From: Rhodospirillales bacterium | GTDB lineage: Bacteria; Pseudomonadota; Alphaproteobacteria; Rhodospirillales; Defluviicoccaceae | Direction: 5' to 3' | NCBI GenBank assembly: GCA_016793925.1 | Contig: JAEULH010000083.1 | Span: 26,571 to 90,570, forward strand | DNA length: 64,000 nucleotides | Shown here: in pieces, positions 34,875 through 43,390 of the stretch | How positions within the stretch are numbered: the first letter of the stretch is position 1 | Layout of the letters: each line of letters begins with the position of its first letter | Translations under genes and position numbers: made by a program | Notes under the pieces: generated by a model | Seen by the model: the letters and a program-made list of their open reading frames with translations, nothing else | The model's database searches: none | Told to the model about the DNA's origin: nothing

Positions 34875-35608
34875 CTACATCGCCTCCTTGATCCCCCGTC
34901 GAATCAGCCACCAGTTCATCGGATAGCTGGTGGCGAAGCCGAACAACATGGCGATCTGCATCATGAACCAGAACTCAACGGAGTTGACGCGCAAGGGCGC
35001 GCCGAGAACCGTCCGGAAAATGTAGAAGTAGGCGATCGCCATGAAGCCGTACATCCCGAGCTGCCAGGCGGTCAGCGAGGCGGCGTCGGCTTTGACCGCC
35101 TGGACCAGAGCCCGCGCCGGCGAAAGATTGCGCATCGGCTTTATGGTGAAATACTGAAAGGCGACGCCGAATGCGAAAGCGAAGATGTAGTCGACGATCC
35201 AGACGGCGAAGATCTTCTCCGAAAAAATGCTCTGATAGCCGAACCAGATGGCGATGACCGGAACGAGAAAGACGAGCCATTCGGCGACGATGTCGCCGAG
35301 CGTGCAGCCGCTCCCGCAATGGCTCGCGCCCTTTCCGACCTTCACCGGAAAGGGCGTCTGCGCCTTTGCCGGCATCTCCTCGCCGCGCTGCATCGCCGCG
35401 TGCGCCTTTTCGTGCGCCGCCAGCCGGCCGTAGGTGAAATAGCCCCACAGCGCGAGCACACGGCGAACAGCGCCGTGACCGGCCAGACGATGTTCATGAT
35501 CCACATGTGCTGCGGATGTCGCCGGACGTCGATGGCGATGACGACCATGCAGGCGAACCCGAGCAGCAAGGATACGATCGACAGCGTGTGGAGCCACGGT
35601 GGAACCAT
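34875..35608 (-). pseudogene. DUF4396 membrane protein gene split by a frameshift
   Basis: The N-terminal 50 residues (MVPPWLHTLSIVSLL to NIVWPVTALFAV) are read in one frame from ATG 35608, preceded by an excellent GGGAGGTGAC ribosome site. The rest of the family sequence continues in another frame from about 35459 (LALWGYFTYGRLAAHEKAH). It includes ASHCGSGCTLGDIVAEW and membrane helices to NWWLIRRGIKEAM at 34875. Joined, the two parts form a complete protein of about 244 residues with four or five membrane spans. A single missing base near 35459 would restore the frame, so this is either a fresh pseudogene or a sequencing error. DUF4396 has no assigned function. Confidence 0.7.
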
Positions 35609-36040
35609 CTGTCACCTCCCCTGTCCTGTCCCTCCGCGGAGGCCCTGTCCCGTCCCTCCGCGGAGGCGCGAGCGCCCGCCCGCGCCACGCCCCCTCGAAG
35701 GCAAAACCTGCAGGCGACCTGAAGTTCCGCAACGACGGGCAAAAGGCGGCTTGCTGGGACGAAGGCGCGACAAGAGATCCCCGGCGCACTGCGCCGCCGA
35801 GGGCAAGGCTTGACGCCGAAGGATGCTTAACGCCGGATAATGCGGCCGCCTGCCGCCTTTGGCTTCATGGCCGTCACCGCAGATTCTCCGCGCGCGCCGG
35901 GTGACGGAAGGGAGAGCGAGGATGGGGAGCGAAACAAGCGCGAACCGGCAATCGCCAGATCGAAAACCGCGACTTTAGCCATACAATGACGTGTAGCGCA
36001 TGGTGCGCTGGCACGCGGGCATTATGACAGGAGCAGCTCT
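35609..36040. other. Gene-free stretch between the DUF4396 gene and the GlsB-like gene
   Basis: 432 bases with no credible ORF. The left end holds two tandem 23-base near-identical copies at 35621-35643 and 35645-35667 (see repeat entry). The right end holds a CAGGAGC ribosome site for the GlsB-like protein and an ATACAAT box near 35980 that could serve as its -10. Nothing else was recognised. Confidence 0.4.
35621..35667. repeat. Tandem 24-base repeat containing a CCTCCGCGGAGG palindrome
   Basis: Two copies with a 24-base period differ by one base (CTGTCC followed by T or C, then GTCCCTCCGCGGAGGC). Each contains the perfect 12-bp palindrome CCTCCGCGGAGG. They lie directly upstream of the ribosome site of the DUF4396 gene, so they could be protein-binding sites or a hairpin in the leader of its transcript. 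Confidence 0.6.
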
Positions 36041-36289
36041 ATGGGTATTATCAGTTGGATCGTCTTCGGCCTGATCGCCGGGCTTATCGCCAAACTCTTG
36101 ATGCCGGGCAAGGATCCGGGCGGGTTCTTCATTACCATCCTGCTCGGCATTGCCGGTGCGCTCGTCGGCGGCTTCATCGCCCGCGCCATGGGGCTGGGCG
36201 ACATCGACGGCTTCAACCTCGGCAGCTTCTTCATAGCTGTCGCCGGTTCCATTCTGCTTCTGATCGGCTACCGCATGGTCAAGCGCTAG
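36041..36289 (+). CDS. GlsB/YeaQ/YmgE family membrane protein
   Basis: An 82-residue integral membrane protein with three hydrophobic segments. The diagnostic pattern is GIISWIVFGLIAGLIAKLLMPGKDPGGFFITILLGIAGALVGGFIAR, followed by FNLGSFFIAVAGSILLLIGYRMV. The length and motif are exactly those of the GlsB/YeaQ/YmgE stress-associated family (transglycosylase-associated protein). Many members are induced by general stress; the molecular role is unclear. The CAGGAGC ribosome site lies eight bases before ATG. Confidence 0.92.
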   Translation: MGIISWIVFGLIAGLIAKLLMPGKDPGGFFITILLGIAGALVGGFIARAMGLGDIDGFNLGSFFIAVAGSILLLIGYRMVKR

Positions 36290-36329
36290 ACCGCAACGGG
36301 GCGCGGCGGTCGCTTCCGAGCGCTCGCCG

Positions 36330-36986
36330 CTAGCGCTGAACGATGAACCGGCGCGCGTCGAGGCGAGCCTGCCAGCCATGGCGTTCGAGCTCCGGATCGC
36401 GGTGATCTTCTTCGGGGTAGCCAAGGCAGAGATAGGCGACCAGTCGCCATTCGTCCGGGACCTCCAGGGTCGCCCGGACTTCGTCTGCATCGAGAATCGA
36501 CACCCAGCCCATGCCGACGCCATGGGCGCGTGCGGCCAGCCACAACGTATGAACGGCGCCGACGACCGAGTAGGCCAGGGTCTCGGGCATGGTCTGTCGG
36601 CCGAGCCCGTGGCCGTGGCCGGTTCCGGTGTCGGCGAAGATCGCGAGATGCGTCGGCGCCCGCTCCAGTCCGGCCAGTTTCAGCGAGGCGTACAGGCGCG
36701 CTCGGTCCCCGGCGTAGGCGGCGAGCGCGTCGGCGTTGCAGCGCGCAAAGTTGTCGCGGACCGCGGCGCGCCGCGCCGGCTCGTCGACCTTTACGAAGCG
36801 CCACGGCTGGCTGTTGCCGACCGACGGCGCGAGCGCGGCGAGTTCGACCAGACGATCGAGCAGGCCCGGCGACAACGGCTCGGTGCGGAAGCGACGGACG
36901 TCGCGTCGCCAACGAAACAGGGTTTCAAGCTGTCGGCGGAAGGCAGCGCTGAAGTCGGGCGGCGGGCAGGATTCGATCGGTATCAC
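36330..36986 (-). CDS. bluB: 5,6-Dimethylbenzimidazole synthase
   Basis: An oxygen-dependent, flavin-cannibalising enzyme that converts FMNH2 to DMB, the lower ligand of vitamin B12. The 218-residue nitroreductase-fold protein has the BluB-specific RRDVRRF near residue 27 (including the Asp required for DMB formation), LAPSVGNSQPWRFV, the MPETLAYSVVGAVHTLWLAARAHGVGMGWVSILD block, and YLCLGYPEEDHRDPELERHGW. The start is GTG 36986. No other cobalamin genes are nearby, so it is a detached pathway gene. It requires oxygen, consistent with an organism that sees at least microoxic conditions. Confidence 0.92.
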   Translation of the reverse strand: MIPIESCPPPDFSAAFRRQLETLFRWRRDVRRFRTEPLSPGLLDRLVELAALAPSVGNSQPWRFVKVDEPARRAAVRDNFARCNADALAAYAGDRARLYASLKLAGLERAPTHLAIFADTGTGHGHGLGRQTMPETLAYSVVGAVHTLWLAARAHGVGMGWVSILDADEVRATLEVPDEWRLVAYLCLGYPEEDHRDPELERHGWQARLDARRFIVQR

Positions 36987-37216
36987 GATGCGCCGGACTG
37001 TAGCGCGCGCGTCGCCATGTGCAAGCGCAGGTGCGAGGTCGAAGCGCCGCCACCGACGTGACTGCGCCGCTCGTCAAGCGGGGAGCGGGGAGCGGGCGGG
37101 ATGCGATCGCACGGCCGAGACCCCACGTCATCCGTATCGGCGGATCGACCATCGGCGCTCCGGGAGCGGGCGTCGCTCGCCGATCTGCAATCGCAGGATC
37201 CGGAAAGCCCCTCGGC

Positions 37217-37810
37217 GTGCCCCTCCCTGCCCGCCTCGCCGCCCGACTCGCTGCCGTCGCGATCGCCGCCGTGGCCCTTCTCGCGGCCCCGCGGCTCAGC
37301 GCGGAGGATGCCGGGGCGGCGTGGGCGGCGCTGCGCGCGGGCGGCCACATCGCTCTCATGCGCCACGCCAGCGCGCCGGGAACCGGCGATCCGGCCGGGT
37401 TCCGTCTGGATGACTGCGCAACGCAGCGCAATCTTTCGACGGCGGGCCGAGCCGAAGCCCGCGCGATCGGCGCGTCGTTCCGCGCCCACGACATTGCGGT
37501 CGCGGACGTCTATTCGAGCCAATGGTGCCGCTGCCTGGAAACGGCGCGACTGCTCGATCTCGGCCCGGTCGCGCCGCTTCCGCTCTTGAATTCCTTCTTC
37601 GCATCGTCCGACCAGGAGCCGGCGCAGATGGCGGCGCTGCGCGCCTGGCTGGGCGCGCGCGAGGCGAACGCGACTGCCGTGCTCGTCACTCATCAGGTCG
37701 TCGTCACGGCCCTGAGCGGCGTCTTTCCCCGGTCCGGAGAAATCGTCGTCGCCCGGGTTCTCGCCGACGGCGGCCTGCGCGTCGTCGGCCGGATCCCGCC
37801 GCCGGGGTAG
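37217..37810 (+). CDS. Exported histidine phosphatase family protein
   Basis: A roughly 197-residue secreted member of the histidine phosphatase superfamily. From GTG 37217 the protein starts with a signal peptide (ARLAARLAAVAIAAVALLAAPRLSAED). The phosphatase core has IALMRHASAPGTGD (catalytic His), RNLSTAGRAEARAIG, VYSSQWCRCLETARLL and VLVTHQVVVTALSG. The frame is open to 37019, but that longer version would place a long basic stretch before the signal peptide. The substrate is unknown. It ends 17 bases from phoX in a tail-to-tail arrangement, so two exported phosphatases lie side by side. Confidence 0.8.
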   Translation: MPLPARLAARLAAVAIAAVALLAAPRLSAEDAGAAWAALRAGGHIALMRHASAPGTGDPAGFRLDDCATQRNLSTAGRAEARAIGASFRAHDIAVADVYSSQWCRCLETARLLDLGPVAPLPLLNSFFASSDQEPAQMAALRAWLGAREANATAVLVTHQVVVTALSGVFPRSGEIVVARVLADGGLRVVGRIPPPG

Positions 37811-37827
37811 AGCGTGTCTCCCGCGGC

Positions 37828-39840
37828 TCAGGCGCCGATCTTGCCGCCGTCGGCGCGCTGGATCGCGAGCGTCGCCGAGCGCGGAACCTTGTCGCCGCCG
37901 TCCGGCCAATGGCTGCTCAGGTTGCCCGCGGCGAACGCCTCGGCGGCCGTCGTCGCACCGGGGTGCTGGACATTGACGAACATCGTCGTCTGATCGGGCG
38001 TGGTCACCACACCGGTCATCTCCTGGCCGACCGGCCCGGTGAGGAAGCGGCGGATTTCGCCGGTCCGCGGGTCCGCCGCCAGCATCTGGTTGTTGCCGAA
38101 CACGGCATAACCGCCCGTATTCAGGCTGTCCTCGCCGATGTCGGTCTCGATCCACAGCCGGCCGTCGGCGTCGCACCACAGGCCGTCGGGACAGGCGAAA
38201 ATGTTGTCCGCGCCCAATGCCCGCCTCTTGAAGGTCCGGCTGGTTTCCTTCGCGCCGGCGAGAACGAAAAGATCCCAGTCGAAGGTTTCCGCCGCATGAT
38301 CGTCGCCCGCTTCGCGCCAGCGAATGATCTGGCCGAAGCGGTTCTGGGCGCGCGGGTTGGCGGCGTCGACCTCGGCCTCGGTCCGCCGGGTGTTGTTGGT
38401 GAGCGTGAAAAAGACGGCCCCCGACGTCGGGTCGATGGCGCCCCACTCCGGCCGGTCCATCCTCGTCGCACCGGCCCGATCGGCGGCGAGGCGGGTGTTG
38501 ATCAGGATTTCGGCGAGATCGGCGAAACCGTTCTCCGGCGTCAGCCCGTTCTTGCCCGGAACCAGGGCCAGCCATTCGCCGCTGCCGTCGTCATGGAAGC
38601 GGGCGGCGTAGAGCGTACCCTCGTCGAGGAGCGCGCCGGAGGCGGTGGCCGGGTCGAACGGCGCCGCCGAAACGAACTTGTAGATGTATTCGAAGCGGGA
38701 GTCGTCGCCAGCGTAGCACACCACCGGCTTGCCGGCCCGCGCCGGCGCGAAGATGACGTTTTCGTGCGCGAAGCGGCCGAGGTGGGTGCGTTTCACCGGG
38801 ACGGACCGCGGGTCGAACGGGTCGATCTCGACCATCCAGCCGAACGCGTTCGGCTCGTTGCGATAATCGCCGGTTGCGTCGTCGGCCTTGCGCGAGGCGT
38901 CGAAGCGGATCGTCTCGTCGGCGCCGTCGGCGGCCAGCTCCCAGCCGTAGCGGCTCATCGCCCCGACGGCGACATCGTATCGCGCTTGCTCGCGCGGCAG
39001 GTCGGGTTTGTCGCCGCTGGTGTCGTTGTTCCGGAAGTAGCCGGCCCAGTTCTCTTCGGCCGCCATGTAGGTGTTCCACGGCGTGACGCCGTGGGAGCAG
39101 TTCGCCAGAGTTCCGCGCACCCCGGTGCCGTCGGGGCTGTAGCGGGTGCGCAGTTGCGGCGCGCCGCGCGCGGGCCCGGAGATCGCCATTGGCGTCAGCG
39201 CCGTGATCCGCCGGTTCAGCGGATCGGGCCGGACGCTCCACTTCCCGTCGCTCCCGCGGCCGATGCGAAGGACCGAGACGCCGTGGGCGTTCATCTCCTT
39301 CAGCACCTCGTCGGCGTCGCGCGCGCCGTCCGTGACGATCACCGTCTCCCCGTCGAAAGGCTTGCCGGCATAGGCCGCGTGGAGGAATCGCGGCTCGACG
39401 TATTCATGGTTGACGACCAGGAGCCCTTCGGTCGAGCTGCCGTGCAGGGGGAAGAAGTGCATGCCGTCATGATGGCTGCCCACCTGCCGGCCCTGCTCCG
39501 CGCCGGTCGCCTCCTGCGAAAATGCGCCGCCGCCGTCGAGAGCCGTGCCCCACGGCGCCAGCACATCGACGCGGTAGCCCTCCGGGACCACGACCGTGTC
39601 GGCCTCGCCGGTCGTCACCGGCTTGAAGCCCAGCAACCCCGACGGCTCGGCCCGAGGCTCGACCCCGCCCACCCGATCCGCGCCCGTAGCCGCGCGTGCG
39701 CCGGGCGGGGGTGCGAAAACCGCGGTGACGGCGGCGGCCAGACCGCCCGCCAATACGTCCCGGCGCGAGGCGCGCGCCGTCAGCACCTCGGCGAATGTTC
39801 GGCTGTCGCCGGCGTTGCTCGCTTGGTTTCGATCCGACAT
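37828..39840 (-). CDS. phoX: PhoX-type alkaline phosphatase
   Basis: A Ca/Fe-dependent periplasmic phosphatase acting on phosphomonoesters. The 670-residue protein starts with a twin-arginine signal (ASRRDVLAGGLAAAVTAVFAPP). PhoX (DUF839) marks are VGSHHDGMHFFPL, EGLLVVNHEYVE, RGTLANCSHGVTPWNTYMAAEENWAGYF, YGWMVEIDPFDPRS-like GWMVEIDP, KRTHLGRFAHENVIF and VCYAGDDSRFEYIYKFVS. The C-terminal half has WCDADGRLWIETDIG. The ATG at 39840 was chosen because GAGGGATCAGG precedes it and the Tat signal follows. A CTGTCAT half-site similar to a PhoB box lies about 70 bases upstream. Confidence 0.92.
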   Translation of the reverse strand: MSDRNQASNAGDSRTFAEVLTARASRRDVLAGGLAAAVTAVFAPPPGARAATGADRVGGVEPRAEPSGLLGFKPVTTGEADTVVVPEGYRVDVLAPWGTALDGGGAFSQEATGAEQGRQVGSHHDGMHFFPLHGSSTEGLLVVNHEYVEPRFLHAAYAGKPFDGETVIVTDGARDADEVLKEMNAHGVSVLRIGRGSDGKWSVRPDPLNRRITALTPMAISGPARGAPQLRTRYSPDGTGVRGTLANCSHGVTPWNTYMAAEENWAGYFRNNDTSGDKPDLPREQARYDVAVGAMSRYGWELAADGADETIRFDASRKADDATGDYRNEPNAFGWMVEIDPFDPRSVPVKRTHLGRFAHENVIFAPARAGKPVVCYAGDDSRFEYIYKFVSAAPFDPATASGALLDEGTLYAARFHDDGSGEWLALVPGKNGLTPENGFADLAEILINTRLAADRAGATRMDRPEWGAIDPTSGAVFFTLTNNTRRTEAEVDAANPRAQNRFGQIIRWREAGDDHAAETFDWDLFVLAGAKETSRTFKRRALGADNIFACPDGLWCDADGRLWIETDIGEDSLNTGGYAVFGNNQMLAADPRTGEIRRFLTGPVGQEMTGVVTTPDQTTMFVNVQHPGATTAAEAFAAGNLSSHWPDGGDKVPRSATLAIQRADGGKIGA

Positions 39841-39896
39841 CCTGATCCCTCGTCTCCCTACCGGCACCGGCGTTCGCTGTCGCTCTCGATCACCAT

Positions 39897-39914
39897 AGAG
39901 GAGAGACATGACAG
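39897..39914 (-). promoter_or_regulatory. Possible PhoB box upstream of phoX (one good half-site)
   Basis: On the minus strand CTGTCAT (39914-39908) matches the canonical Pho-box half-site. The second half, four bases later (39903-39897), matches only 3 of 7. It is suggestive because phoX is a phosphate-starvation gene, but alone it is weak evidence. Confidence 0.25.
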
Positions 39915-40133
39915 TTGATCGAGCGCCCGGACGCCCCGCCACAGCCGTGTCGGTTGCAGCCGACGACGGCGCGGCAACGCAGGATAAGGCGCAGCGCGTC
40001 CCGGTACCGCCGATAAAGCGCGTCTCGCAGACACCGCGACGGGCCGGCGCGGACGCTGACAGCCGCGGAAGCGGGCCGCCGGCCGGCAAGGCCTCTCATC
40101 CCATCTCGCAACGATCATGGCATACTGCGCCGC

Positions 40134-41675
40134 ATGAGCGCGCCGCCCCCCGTTCGTACCCGGCTCAGCACCGGCCTGTCCGCCCGCCTGCTCATTCTGA
40201 CGGTGCTGTTCGTCATGCTGTCGGAAGTGCTGATCTACGTCCCGTCCATTGCCCGCTTCCGCAGGGACTACCTTGAAAACAGCATCGCCAAGGCGCACCT
40301 GGCGGTGCTCGCGCTCGAAGCGACCCCGGACAACATGGTCAGCAGAGAGTTGCAGATGGCGCTGCTCAGCCACGCCGACGCCTACGCCATCGTCGTCACG
40401 GACGCGCACCAGCGGATGCTGGTGCTGGGGGAGCCGGCGCCGCCTTCGGTGGATGCGCGCATCGACCTTCGCGAGGAAGGGGTGTGGGACTGGATCTCCC
40501 AGGCGTTCGCCACCCTATCGCAGACGGCCAACCGCGTCCTCGCGGTGACCGGTTCCTCGCCGGCCGAGCCCGGTACCGCGGTCGAGGTGATCGTCGACGA
40601 GACGCCCCTGCGCGACGCGATGCGCGCGTTCTCGATCCGCATCCTGACGCTGTCCATCATCATCTCGCTTGTGACCGCCGGGCTCGTCTTCTTTTCCCTG
40701 CAGTGGCTCATGGTTCGCCCGATCGTTCAACTTACCGATGCGATGATGCGCATTCGCGAACGCCCCGAGGACACCACTGCGGTCCTGAGGCCGACGTCCC
40801 GCACCGACGAGATCGGCGTCGCACAGCGCGAGCTTGCCGTCATGCAGGCCCAGATCCGCGCTTCCCTGCGCCAGAAGAGCCGGCTCGCGGCCATCGGCGC
40901 GGCCATGGCGAAGATCAATCACGATCTGCGCAATGCGCTGTCGACCGCGACGCTCGCCTCCGACCGGCTGTCGGCGATCGCCGATCCCGAGGTTCAGCGG
41001 GTGGCGCCCGCGCTTTACGGCGCCATCGACCGGGCCAGCACGCTGTGCACCCGGACGCTCGATTTCGTCAGCGAGGTCGAACCGAACCTGCGCATCGCGT
41101 CGTTCCGGCTCGGCGAGCTGGTTGCCGAAGTCGAAACGGGTCTCGCCGACGGTGCCGGCAAGCCCGTCGCGGTCGCCTGCCGCGAGCGCGATCTCGTGCT
41201 CGAAGGCGACCGCGACCATTTCCTCCGGGTGCTGGCGAACCTGGCCGCGAACGCCGCTCAGGCCGGAGCGCGCAAGATCGAGATCGAAGCGACGGCGCTC
41301 GGAAATCGGTTGATCATCGAACTCCGCGACGACGGCTCAGGGATCCCGCCGGCGCAACGCGACACGCTGTTCATCCCGTTCTCGACCTCGGGGCGCAACG
41401 GCGGCACCGGCCTGGGCCTCGCGATCGCAAGGGAGATCGTTCGCGCCCACGGCGGCGAACTGTCGCTTGCGGCGACCGGGCCCGCAGGCACCACCTTCCG
41501 CATCGACATGCCGCGCTCGCACCTCGCGGGGCGGAGGGTCGCAACGGCGATGCCTGACATCGTCGCGGCGCAGCAAAATGACTTGCGCGGCACCGGCGAA
41601 AGGGAAAAGTATACCCGCGCGGCCGGACCCCATGCCGGCGCGCGCAACGACAATGGACAAGAAACGAAAAGCTGA
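40134..41675 (+). CDS. Sensor histidine kinase (orphan)
   Basis: A 513-residue membrane kinase. TM1 (ARLLILTVLFVMLSEVLIYV) is near residue 15. A periplasmic sensor region of about 130 residues follows, then TM2 (LTLSIIISLVTAGLVFFSLQWLM) near 180 and a HAMP-like linker (RPIVQLTDAMMRI). The dimerisation box is KINHDLRNALSTATL, with the phosphorylated His. The ATPase domain has LANLAANAAQAGA (N box), ELRDDGSGIPPAQRD (G1) and GGTGLGLAIAREI (G2). The signal is unknown. No response regulator gene is adjacent. It is divergent from phoX, and a 62-residue membrane protein follows 17 bases downstream. Confidence 0.9.
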   Translation: MSAPPPVRTRLSTGLSARLLILTVLFVMLSEVLIYVPSIARFRRDYLENSIAKAHLAVLALEATPDNMVSRELQMALLSHADAYAIVVTDAHQRMLVLGEPAPPSVDARIDLREEGVWDWISQAFATLSQTANRVLAVTGSSPAEPGTAVEVIVDETPLRDAMRAFSIRILTLSIIISLVTAGLVFFSLQWLMVRPIVQLTDAMMRIRERPEDTTAVLRPTSRTDEIGVAQRELAVMQAQIRASLRQKSRLAAIGAAMAKINHDLRNALSTATLASDRLSAIADPEVQRVAPALYGAIDRASTLCTRTLDFVSEVEPNLRIASFRLGELVAEVETGLADGAGKPVAVACRERDLVLEGDRDHFLRVLANLAANAAQAGARKIEIEATALGNRLIIELRDDGSGIPPAQRDTLFIPFSTSGRNGGTGLGLAIAREIVRAHGGELSLAATGPAGTTFRIDMPRSHLAGRRVATAMPDIVAAQQNDLRGTGEREKYTRAAGPHAGARNDNGQETKS

Positions 41676-41692
41676 CCGAGGGGAAAGCGAAG

Positions 41693-41881
41693 ATGATGCG
41701 TCAATTGGGACGTTGGATCGTCGGCGGCATGGTCGCCATCGTCGGTTTGGTTGCCCTGTTCCTGGCGTCGCGGGCCGAGGAACCGGCCATGTACTACTCG
41801 GGGCTGGCCTTCTTTGTCGGCAGCGTTCTGTTCAACTTCCTTCAGATCAAGCAGGTCTACGACGAGCAAAGCCGCCACTGA
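41693..41881 (+). CDS. Small membrane protein (62 aa)
   Basis: Two membrane segments (WIVGGMVAIVGLVALFLASRA and MYYSGLAFFVGSVLFNFLQIK) with a short charged C-terminus. ATG 41693 follows GGGGAAAGCGAAG. It lies just behind the histidine kinase in the same direction, so it may be co-transcribed. No function is known; homologues of this size are usually annotated as hypothetical. Confidence 0.7.
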   Translation: MMRQLGRWIVGGMVAIVGLVALFLASRAEEPAMYYSGLAFFVGSVLFNFLQIKQVYDEQSRH

Positions 41882-41995
41882 CGCAAGGCGCCGGCCCCGA
41901 GGCGAGACAAGCTCGCCTTCGGGCCGACAAGCGCGATCGGGAATTCGGCGGCCGGGGTGGCCGTGGGCGGTTCGGGGCGACCGGTGGCCGCAGGT

Positions 41996-43036
41996 TCAGC
42001 CGGCGGCGAGGAAACTCGTGATATCCTCAGGCGAGCCGAGGGAGCGGCCGGTGAGTCCGCGGTCGATCCGCCGGGCGAGCCCTGACAGGACCTTGCCGGC
42101 GCCGATCTCGACCAACTCATCGACGCCCTGGGCGCGCATGTAGAGGACGCTTTCGCGCCAGCGGACCATGCCGGTGACCTGGCTGACGAGCAGGTCGCGA
42201 ATCTCCGCCGGGCTCGTCACCTCGCGCGCCGTGACATTCGAGATCAGCGGCACGAGCGGCGGCTGGATGTCGACCGCGGCCAGCGCCTCGGCCATGACAT
42301 CGGCGACCGGAGCCATCAGCGGACAGTGAAAGGGCCCGCTCACGGGCAGCATGATCGACCGCTTGGCCCCGCGCAGGGCGGCGATCTCGGTCGCGCGCTT
42401 CACGGCGGCCCGGCTGCCGCTGATCACGACCTGACCGGGGGCATTGTCGTTGGCGGCGACGCAAACCGCGCCGTCATAGGAATCGCGGGTGGCCTCGGCG
42501 GCGATTTCGCGCGCTGCGGCCAGCTCCAGGCCCATCAGCGCCGCCATCGCGCCATCCCCGACCGGCACCGCCGTCTGCATCGCAAGCCCGCGCTTGCGCA
42601 AAAGCCGGGCGGCGTCGCCGATGGAGAAGCTGCCGGCCGCGGTGAGCGCGGTGTACTCGCCCAGCGAATGGCCGGCGACGAAGCGGCCGAGCGTGTGGAT
42701 ACCGCAGCCGTATTCACGCTCGAGGACGCGCAGGACGGCCATGCTGACCGCCATCAGCGCCGGCTGGGCGTTTTCGGTCAGCGTGAGCACGTCTTCCGGA
42801 CCGTTGGCCATCAGGGCGGAGAGAGTCTCGCCCAAAGCGTCATCGACTTCGGCGAACACCTCGCGGGCGTCTGCGAACTCCTTCGCCAGAGCACTGCCCA
42901 TGCCGACCGCCTGCGAGCCTTGTCCGGGGAAAACCAGCGCGCGGGTCGCCGCGAGCGCCGGCGCCGAGGCCAGCGCCGCCTCGGCGAGAACGGGCGCGGG
43001 CGCAGCTTCGCGAACCTTGGCGTCGGTAACAGGCAT
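41996..43036 (-). CDS. fabD: Malonyl-CoA:ACP transacylase
   Basis: Transfers malonyl groups from CoA to acyl carrier protein, starting fatty acid synthesis. The 346-residue protein has LVFPGQGSQAVGMG, GHSLGEYTAL (nucleophile Ser), QRR-like region replaced by LLRKRGLAMQ, VCVAANDNAPGQVVISG, and SGPFHCPLMAPV (catalytic His). An N-terminal extension of about 30 mostly Ala-rich residues precedes the conserved LVFPGQG, longer than usual. ATG 43036 with AAGGGG seven bases upstream is the likely start. It stands alone, not in a fabD-fabG-acpP-fabF cluster. Confidence 0.93.
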   Translation of the reverse strand: MPVTDAKVREAAPAPVLAEAALASAPALAATRALVFPGQGSQAVGMGSALAKEFADAREVFAEVDDALGETLSALMANGPEDVLTLTENAQPALMAVSMAVLRVLEREYGCGIHTLGRFVAGHSLGEYTALTAAGSFSIGDAARLLRKRGLAMQTAVPVGDGAMAALMGLELAAAREIAAEATRDSYDGAVCVAANDNAPGQVVISGSRAAVKRATEIAALRGAKRSIMLPVSGPFHCPLMAPVADVMAEALAAVDIQPPLVPLISNVTAREVTSPAEIRDLLVSQVTGMVRWRESVLYMRAQGVDELVEIGAGKVLSGLARRIDRGLTGRSLGSPEDITSFLAAG

Positions 43037-43390
43037 GATCAAACCCCTTTCGCTTCGAGCAGGTCAGGTCGAAGGAATGTCAATGAGCGGACTTGCTGAA
43101 GAAAACCTCTGTGTCTACGCCCTCTCGCCGACTGACGCGAGCGCACGGCGCCGAACGATGCGGAGGCGCGGCGTCTTTCACTGAGCGCACTCACTTCGCC
43201 GAACTGCCGCAGGGCCTGCCGCCTTTTGCGGCCGAACACTCAAGTCTCTTAGGCGGCAGCCGTACCCAGGGCAACAAAAAAATAACATTGAAGTGTGAAC
43301 GGAGTGTTTCCGAGCACAACATCTGGGAACGCAGGCTGCGACCGCGGACGCCTGTTGTTTTTGCGTAACAGCAAAAGCGATCGTGCATAT
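43037..43390. other. Gene-free stretch between the CPA2 antiporter gene and fabD
   Basis: 354 bases lie between the end of the antiporter gene (43391) and the fabD start, both genes on the minus strand. It is less GC-rich in the middle, with an A-rich tract (CAACAAAAAAATAACATTG near 43270). Short frames here have no family resemblance. I see no clear terminator and no sRNA-like structure. Confidence 0.35.

Noticed and set aside
43039..43239. 66-residue minus-strand frame upstream of fabD
   Set aside because: Arg/Ser-rich, no ribosome site or homologous pattern; treated as intergenic.
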